64,000 bases of DNA from Thermocaproicibacter sp041859875 (GTDB lineage: Bacteria; Bacillota; Clostridia; Oscillospirales; Acutalibacteraceae): assembly GCA_041859875.1 (NCBI GenBank), contig JBFLFY010000003.1:1-64000 (forward strand), written 5' to 3'. The notes under the pieces were generated by a model that was given only the letters and a program-made list of their open reading frames with translations, had not been told where the DNA came from and ran no database searches. Positions 59,230 to 64,000 of this stretch are shown in pieces. The stretch's first letter is position 1. Every line of letters starts with the position of its first letter. The translations under genes were made by a program, and so were the position numbers.

Positions 59230-61392
59230 TCAAGAGGCCGAAGACTTCATCGTTAAAGAAATGCGTTCCTTTTTCACATCAACGGAAAGGACGCGGACTT
59301 TCACAATATCGCCGACTTTCAGCACTTCAGAAGGGTTCTTCACAAAATGGTCGGAAATCTGCGAAACATGAACAAGGCCGTCCTGATGGACGCCGATGTC
59401 GACAAACGCGCCGAAATCGACAACGTTCCGCACCGTGCCGGTCAGTTCCATGCCGGGCTTCAGGTCTTCCATCTTCATCACATCCGTGCGAAGAATCGGC
59501 TTCGGAAGCTCGTCGCGGGGGTCACGCCCCGGACGCATCAGCTCCGAAACAATATCGGTGAGCGTCGGCACACCGACGCCGACTTTTTCGGCTGCCTGCT
59601 CCGTTCCGCCAAGCGCCCCCACTTTGTTTTTCAGCGCGGAAAGGCCCCCGGCGGCAATCTCCGCCGCACTGTAGCCGCACAGCTTTAGCAAGGAGCGCGC
59701 CGCGTCATACGATTCCGGGTGAACCGCCGTGCGGTCCAGCATCTCCACGCTTTCCGGCACACGCAGGAACCCCGCGCACTGCTCGAACGCCTTTGGCCCG
59801 AGCTTCGGCACTTTGCGCAGCTCTTTCCGGCTGTGGAACGCGCCGTTTTCTTCGCGGTATTTTACAATATTTTTAGAAACCGTGGGAGTTACGCCCGCGA
59901 CTTTTTCCAGCAGGGAAGGGGAGGCCGTGTTTAAATCCACACCGACGGTGTTGACACAGTCTTCGACGACGCCGCCAAGGGCTTCGTCCATCTGCTTTTT
60001 CGGCATATCGTGCTGGTATTGCCCCACGCCGATGGCCTGCGGATCAATTTTCACCAGCTCGGCAAGCGGGTCCTGCAGACGGCGCGCAATGGAAACCGCG
60101 CTGCGCAGAGTCAGGTCATACTGCGGGAATTCCTGCGCGGCAAGTTTGCTGGCAGAGTAGACCGACGCGCCCGCTTCGCTGACAATCACATACGAAACAC
60201 CGGTGCCAAGTTCACGGATAACTTCGGCGGCAAACTGTTCCGTTTCACGCGACGCGGTGCCGTTGCCGATGGCAATGACCGTAACTCCATGCTGCTGTAT
60301 CATGCGCTTCACGGTTTCTTTCGCCTCGCGCGCCCGGGCTTCGCCGTGCGTGATGAAAATAACGCCCGTGCCGAGCACGCGGCCGGTGGCGTCTACCACG
60401 GCAACCTTGCACCCGGTGCGGTAACCGGGGTCAAGCCCCATGGTGACATGACCCTTGACCGGCGGCTGCATGAGCAGGGAATGCAGGTTGACGGAAAAGA
60501 CTTTAATGGCGGAGTCGTCCGCCGCGGCAGTGAGCGACGCGCGGATTTCCCGCTCGATGGCAGGGAAAATCAGACGGTCGTACGCATCGCCGCAGGCCTG
60601 CCGCACCGCGTCGGCACAAGGGGAAGCATTATTTGTAACGGTTTCGGAAAGGACAATGCGCATCCCTTTTGCACGGTCAAGCTCCAGCGAAACCTTTAAA
60701 AAGCCTTCCTTTTCACCCCGGTCAACGGCAAGCACACGGTGCCCGGCAATTTTGGAAACGGCCTCCTGAAAATCGTAATACTGCGTATAAACAGAGTCCT
60801 CGTCCGGCTTGGAGGCTTTGGAAACAAGCACACCCTGTGCGCCGGCCACGACGCGCAGGCGCTTACGGATGACGGCATTGTCCGAAACCTGCTCGGCGAT
60901 AATATCGAGCGCACCGGCAAGGGCGTCTTCCGGCGTTTCGACCTGCTTTTCCGGGTCGACAAATTTTTCGGCCATGTCAATCGGGTACGGGCCGCCGTTT
61001 TCCTGCTGAAAGATTTTATCTGCAAGGGGCTGCAGCCCCTTTTCTTTTGCCATGGATGCGCGGGTGCGGCGCTTCGGGCGGAACGGGCGGTAAATATCCT
61101 CAATTTCCGCCAGAGTTTCAGCGGCGGCGAGGGCAGCGGAAATTTTATCCGTCATGGCATCGGCTTCGCGTATGGCGGCGCCGACTTCTTCGCGCCGCTT
61201 TTCCATGTTCCGCAGATACTCGAGCCGCTCGGAAATTTCACGCAGGGTCTGGTCATCCAGCGAACCGTGCGCCTCTTTGCGGTAACGCGCAATAAACGGG
61301 ATGGTATTCCCTTCGTCAATTAATTCAATGACCTTTTCGGTCTGCCATTTTTGCAGATGGAACTGCTCTGCAAGAGCTGCTGCAAAATCCAT
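59230..61392 (-). CDS. tex: Tex-family RNA-binding protein
   Basis: A 720-residue transcription accessory protein. N-terminal helical Tex domain (LIDEGNTIPFIARYRKEAHG), YqgF/RNase H-like domain (MGLDPGYRTGCKVAVVDATG), two helix-hairpin-helix motifs (VGVDLNTASPSLLEKVAGVT) and a C-terminal S1 domain (GTVRNVVDFGAFVDIGVHQD, GLVHVSQISDHFV). It binds RNA/DNA and affects transcription recovery. GGAGGAGAT ribosome site. Repeat loci F and G lie on both sides of this gene. Confidence 0.95.
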   Translation of the reverse strand: MDFAAALAEQFHLQKWQTEKVIELIDEGNTIPFIARYRKEAHGSLDDQTLREISERLEYLRNMEKRREEVGAAIREADAMTDKISAALAAAETLAEIEDIYRPFRPKRRTRASMAKEKGLQPLADKIFQQENGGPYPIDMAEKFVDPEKQVETPEDALAGALDIIAEQVSDNAVIRKRLRVVAGAQGVLVSKASKPDEDSVYTQYYDFQEAVSKIAGHRVLAVDRGEKEGFLKVSLELDRAKGMRIVLSETVTNNASPCADAVRQACGDAYDRLIFPAIEREIRASLTAAADDSAIKVFSVNLHSLLMQPPVKGHVTMGLDPGYRTGCKVAVVDATGRVLGTGVIFITHGEARAREAKETVKRMIQQHGVTVIAIGNGTASRETEQFAAEVIRELGTGVSYVIVSEAGASVYSASKLAAQEFPQYDLTLRSAVSIARRLQDPLAELVKIDPQAIGVGQYQHDMPKKQMDEALGGVVEDCVNTVGVDLNTASPSLLEKVAGVTPTVSKNIVKYREENGAFHSRKELRKVPKLGPKAFEQCAGFLRVPESVEMLDRTAVHPESYDAARSLLKLCGYSAAEIAAGGLSALKNKVGALGGTEQAAEKVGVGVPTLTDIVSELMRPGRDPRDELPKPILRTDVMKMEDLKPGMELTGTVRNVVDFGAFVDIGVHQDGLVHVSQISDHFVKNPSEVLKVGDIVKVRVLSVDVKKERISLTMKSSAS

Positions 61393-61434
61393 TTTATCTC
61401 CTCCAAATGCTGCGCGGATTTTTAAAATTTAGAA

Positions 61435-61740
61435 CAATTTTATTTTTGGGATTCCGTAAAGTTCTAGCTAAGCCTCTTTCAAGAGGCTGACCGTACCCCC
61501 GTCCATAAGAGAATACCCGCCGTTCGGCTCGCTGTAAGGCCGTGTGCGGATGCCGAGGGGCACCGGGGGGAGGACATGGAGCCAATACGAGCCCAGCCTG
61601 TTCATCCCCCCGGGACGTACTTTGTATCCTTTCGGACGGAACCGAAAGGATAGGCCCGCACGGCCTGAGTGCAAGCAAAAATCCAGATGAATTTCTATTA
61701 AGGAAAAGAAGTTCCGGTTTGAAATCGCCTTTTATAAGGC
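61435..61740 (+). repeat. Intergenic repeat locus G (Z-X long form)
   Basis: Z at 61435-61489 (GGGATTCCGTAAAGTTCTAG, GCCTCTTTCAAGAGGC), then X long form at about 61496-61695, then GAAATCGCCTTTTATAAGGC, which is also found before Y in locus F. Here the Y body is missing and the stop codon of the DUF1624 gene lies inside the last bases. No gene is seen in the 339 bases. Confidence 0.85.
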
Positions 61741-62493
61741 CGCAAACAGCCAGCACACACCGTAAATAATGGGCTGATGCACAAGGTAGAGAATGAGCGC
61801 GTGGCGGCCCATCCATGAAAGCTGCGGTACCTGTGACCGGTACATAATCTCCGGAAACTTCCCGGCCTTTGCCAGCTTGCCGACGAAAATCCCCGCCGCA
61901 TACACGAAGATCCACGGCAGAAGAGGAAAATAGTCCGCACTCTGGAACGTGCTGTTGTGCAGGCCGAGCGGCGCAAGCCAGTTTGTTGCAGAAAGTGCCT
62001 TCGGCAGTACAAGCGAAAACTGCGGGCATGGGCCGAGGTATCCTTCCTGTATATTCATCGTTAATAAATACAGAATAACACATACCGCAATCGGAACCCA
62101 GGAAAAGCGGTGCCGGTCAATGACCGGCTTCAGCAGCCCGGCAAGCACCATGCAGACCGCCAGAAAATGCAGGATGCCAAACGTGATGATGTCCTGTGGC
62201 AGAAAAACGCCCGTAACGAGCGTTACGCCCATAGCAAGCGCAAAGAGCTTCAGCCCGCGCCCCAAGTTCGAGTGCGAAAGGTTGCAGGCAATGCCGGAAA
62301 TGAACATAAAGAGCCCCGCAAAAAACGGCTCGGCGGGCATAAAAAAGTTAAAGTAATAAACGCCGACTTCATTGCCGAAAAGATACCCAACGGTAAAAAA
62401 GCCGTGGTAGAAAATCATGCAGAAAACGGCCAGGCCGCGAAGCTCGTCCATTAAATAAATGCGGCCGGTCTTAGCCGCTGAAGTTTCAGGCAA
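61732..62493 (-). CDS. DUF1624-type membrane acyltransferase-like protein
   Basis: A 253-residue protein with about seven hydrophobic segments. The start RIYLMDELRGLAVFCMIFYH, then FFAGLFMFISGIACNLSHSN and the end GRHALILYLVHQPIIYGVCW match the heparan-alpha-glucosaminide acetyltransferase-like family (DUF1624), which resembles polysaccharide O-acetyltransferases. The conserved Asp and His are present. Substrate unknown. Its 3' end touches a repeat module. Confidence 0.8.
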   Translation of the reverse strand: MPETSAAKTGRIYLMDELRGLAVFCMIFYHGFFTVGYLFGNEVGVYYFNFFMPAEPFFAGLFMFISGIACNLSHSNLGRGLKLFALAMGVTLVTGVFLPQDIITFGILHFLAVCMVLAGLLKPVIDRHRFSWVPIAVCVILYLLTMNIQEGYLGPCPQFSLVLPKALSATNWLAPLGLHNSTFQSADYFPLLPWIFVYAAGIFVGKLAKAGKFPEIMYRSQVPQLSWMGRHALILYLVHQPIIYGVCWLFAAL

Positions 62494-62561
62494 CCCAAAA
62501 CACCTCCGGGAAAACAGATAAAGTTATTATACCATGGAACGGCGCCGAAAGATAGAAAAAA

Positions 62562-62585
62562 GCGTCCGCTTTCCGCAGACGCTCA
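62562..62585 (-). terminator. Terminator overlapping the end of the small 75-residue gene
   Basis: On the minus strand AGCGTCTGC pairs with GCGGACGCT (one mismatch at the inner end), followed by six T. The stop codon of the upstream gene lies in the stem. Confidence 0.7.
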
Positions 62586-62810
62586 CTTAGAAAATGTGAC
62601 ATTTTTTTCTGAAACGCCATACTGCTTCGCAACAATTTCTTTGATTTTTTTCCGGTCAAGCAGCGGCGTACGGTTGATGTCATCAATTAAATTTTTCGTC
62701 GGCCGTGCCAAAAGCCGCCCGCTCGCGCCGTCAGAAACTACAATATCAATAACACTCCAGCTGCCCGATGTCTTGTTAGCAATAATAACCGCTTTTCTGT
62801 CGACGTTCAT
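62583..62810 (-). CDS. Small conserved hypothetical protein
   Basis: 75 residues, not recognised. The start MNVDRKAVIIANKTSGSWSV follows GGAGGGAT. The sequence predicts two or three strands and a C-terminal helix (LLDRKKIKEIVAKQYGVSEK). It lacks membrane segments and metal motifs. It stands alone between the DUF1624 gene and the thioesterase gene with its own terminator, so it is probably a real gene of unknown role. Confidence 0.65.
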   Translation of the reverse strand: MNVDRKAVIIANKTSGSWSVIDIVVSDGASGRLLARPTKNLIDDINRTPLLDRKKIKEIVAKQYGVSEKNVTFSK

Positions 62811-62988
62811 CTGAAATCCCTCCGTTTTTCTGGGCATTATTCCCTTTTTATGATAGTTCCACCCTATGGAAAAGTCAACAAAGCACGACAATTATTCGCA
62901 AAATCGAAGTCAGAAATTTTCGCGGAAAATTGCTTGGCATGTTATAATAGTAGCAGATATAATTTTAACAAAGTATGGAGGAACGAAA

Positions 62989-63375
62989 ATGGCCGATACC
63001 GTACTAAAAAAAGAATGCCTCGTTACAAAAGAAATGCTTGCCGACCATGTGGGAAGCGGCTCGCTGCCGGTGCTGGCAACGCCGGTTGTTTCCGCTCTGT
63101 TTGAGGGCGCAGCCGCAGAGCTTGCGCAGCGCACCCTGCCCGAAGGAATTACAACCGTCGGCACGGAAATTACCGTACGCCACACCGCGCCTACACCGTG
63201 CGGTGCAAAAATCACTGTGGAGGCTGAACTGACCGAACAAACCGACCGTGTTTTCCGCTTCCGCCTTACGGCAAGCGATGAAACCGGCGTCATTGCTTCC
63301 GGCGAGCATGAGCGCGTCAGCGTAAAAGCCGAGCGCTTCGTGCAGAAAGCACAGGGCAGGAAGGCACAGGCATGA
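62989..63375 (+). CDS. Hotdog-fold thioesterase, FlK-like
   Basis: A 128-residue protein with the fluoroacetyl-CoA thioesterase-like pattern: VLATPVVSALFEGAAAELAQ, then TVGTEITVRHTAPTPCGAKI and RFRLTASDETGVIASGEHER. Members hydrolyse small acyl-CoA esters or bind them; the exact substrate cannot be read. A TATAAT lies 40 bases upstream, and TGGAGGAA is the ribosome site. The next gene overlaps its stop by four bases, suggesting a two-gene operon for metabolite repair. Confidence 0.82.
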   Translation: MADTVLKKECLVTKEMLADHVGSGSLPVLATPVVSALFEGAAAELAQRTLPEGITTVGTEITVRHTAPTPCGAKITVEAELTEQTDRVFRFRLTASDETGVIASGEHERVSVKAERFVQKAQGRKAQA

Positions 63376-64000
63376 AGTCAAAATACGGCATGGTGCTTTT
63401 CGACCTTGACGGCACCCTCACAGACTCCGGCCCCGGCATTATGGCCTCGGTTCACTTTGCACTGGGGAAAATGAATCTGCCGGTTCCGCCGCGGTCTGTG
63501 CTGCGCCGTTTTGTCGGCCCGCCGCTTTTCACCAGTTTTACACAGCTGTGCGGCATGACGCCGAAGCAGGCGGAAACAGCTATCGGCTATTTTCGGGAAG
63601 CGTACAGCGAGAGCGGCGTTTACAACAACTCCGTTTACCCCGGCATACCGGAAACGCTGGAATCCCTGCGCAAATCTGGTGCAAGGCTGGCTGTGGCAAC
63701 TTCTAAGCCGGGGTCGATGACGAAAGTGGTGCTGGAGCATTTTGGCCTGCTGAAGTATTTTGACTTTGTTTCGGCCGCCGACGAAAGCGACAAATGCGCG
63801 GGCAAGGAAGAGCTGATCCTTCCGGTGCTGAAAAAAGCGAGCCTGGCTCCGGCCCAGGCGGTCATGATTGGCGACACAAAGTTTGACACTGCCGGTGCGG
63901 AAAATGCGGGGACGGCATTTCTTGGCGTCCTGTACGGCTTTGGCACAGAAGAGGAAATGCGCCGCGAAGGTGCTTCCGTTTTTGCTCATACGGCAGAAGA
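63372..64000 (+). CDS. HAD-family phosphatase, phosphoglycolate-phosphatase type (cut by window end)
   Basis: The first 209 residues are visible and the 3' end is outside the window. Motif I is VLFDLDGTLTDSGPGI (two catalytic Asp), motif II is AVATSKP, and motif III/IV is in ALPAQ-like APAQAVMIGDTKFDTAGAEN. The cap of about 60 residues after motif I is helical, as in PGP/Gph enzymes. Translationally coupled to the thioesterase gene. Likely substrate: small phosphorylated by-products; not determined. Confidence 0.88.
   Translation, partial: MKSKYGMVLFDLDGTLTDSGPGIMASVHFALGKMNLPVPPRSVLRRFVGPPLFTSFTQLCGMTPKQAETAIGYFREAYSESGVYNNSVYPGIPETLESLRKSGARLAVATSKPGSMTKVVLEHFGLLKYFDFVSAADESDKCAGKEELILPVLKKASLAPAQAVMIGDTKFDTAGAENAGTAFLGVLYGFGTEEEMRREGASVFAHTAE

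Noticed and set aside
46665..61674. Short similar reading frames (HSGRAGLSFRFRPKG...) in each long X copy, looking like a repeated protein family
   Set aside because: They lack ribosome sites, have variable starts and ends, are broken in the short X copies, and the conserved positions coincide with hairpin arms.

Overview
The window looks like chromosome of a strictly anaerobic, mid-GC member of the Clostridia, most likely Oscillospiraceae/Ruminococcaceae. This is inferred from protein character (rubrerythrin, LytTR, BTAD, DUF975 and CPBP families), frequent TTG starts, strong AGGAGG-type ribosome binding sites and a PBSX-type phage gene set. No rRNA, complete tRNA or CRISPR array is visible.

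Layout. 1-2.7 kb: the right end of an integrated element (lambda-like repressor switch, ImmA peptidase, tyrosine integrase) that stops at a tRNA 3'-end attachment repeat; it is lower in GC than the rest. 2.7-9.2 kb: diguanylate cyclase, LytTR/LiaF-like pair, manganese transporter mntH divergent from its DtxR-type regulator, chemoreceptor. 9.4-19.4 kb: GT39 glycosyltransferase, a second chemoreceptor, a BTAD regulator, proC, motAB, a LacI regulator. 19.5-25 kb: glgP-malQ (glycogen/maltodextrin use, probably under the LacI protein, whose putative operator lies in the glgP promoter spacer) and an M14 wall peptidase. 25.1-29.4 kb: a CPBP protease with a repetitive Pro/Gln tail and a GntR-regulated ABC exporter. 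29.6-39.8 kb: a compact, intact, phage-derived cluster (terminase, portal, protease, capsid, baseplate) without recognisable sheath, tube, tape measure, lysis or integration genes. 40-42.6 kb: hflX, a yjdF gene with a riboswitch-like leader, a flavin reductase. 42.8-51.9 kb: the arginine run argG-H-C-J-B-D-F behind a consensus ARG box. 52-64 kb: membrane proteins, rubrerythrin, ychF, tex, a DUF1624 protein, a thioesterase and a HAD phosphatase cut by the window end.

The most unusual signals are two. First, the capsid-plus-baseplate cluster has a terminase small subunit that lacks a DNA-binding domain, which suggests a gene-transfer-agent-like or otherwise domesticated particle. Second, a mosaic family of intergenic repeats (called here X, Y, Z, V, W) is shuffled in order and orientation at about ten loci between 23.5 and 61.7 kb, including inside the arg run and inside the phage cluster. 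Y folds into a long stem with a compensatory base change between copies. W is a 22-base hairpin placed directly behind stop codons.

All calls rest on reading the sequence and on recalled family features; no database search was run.
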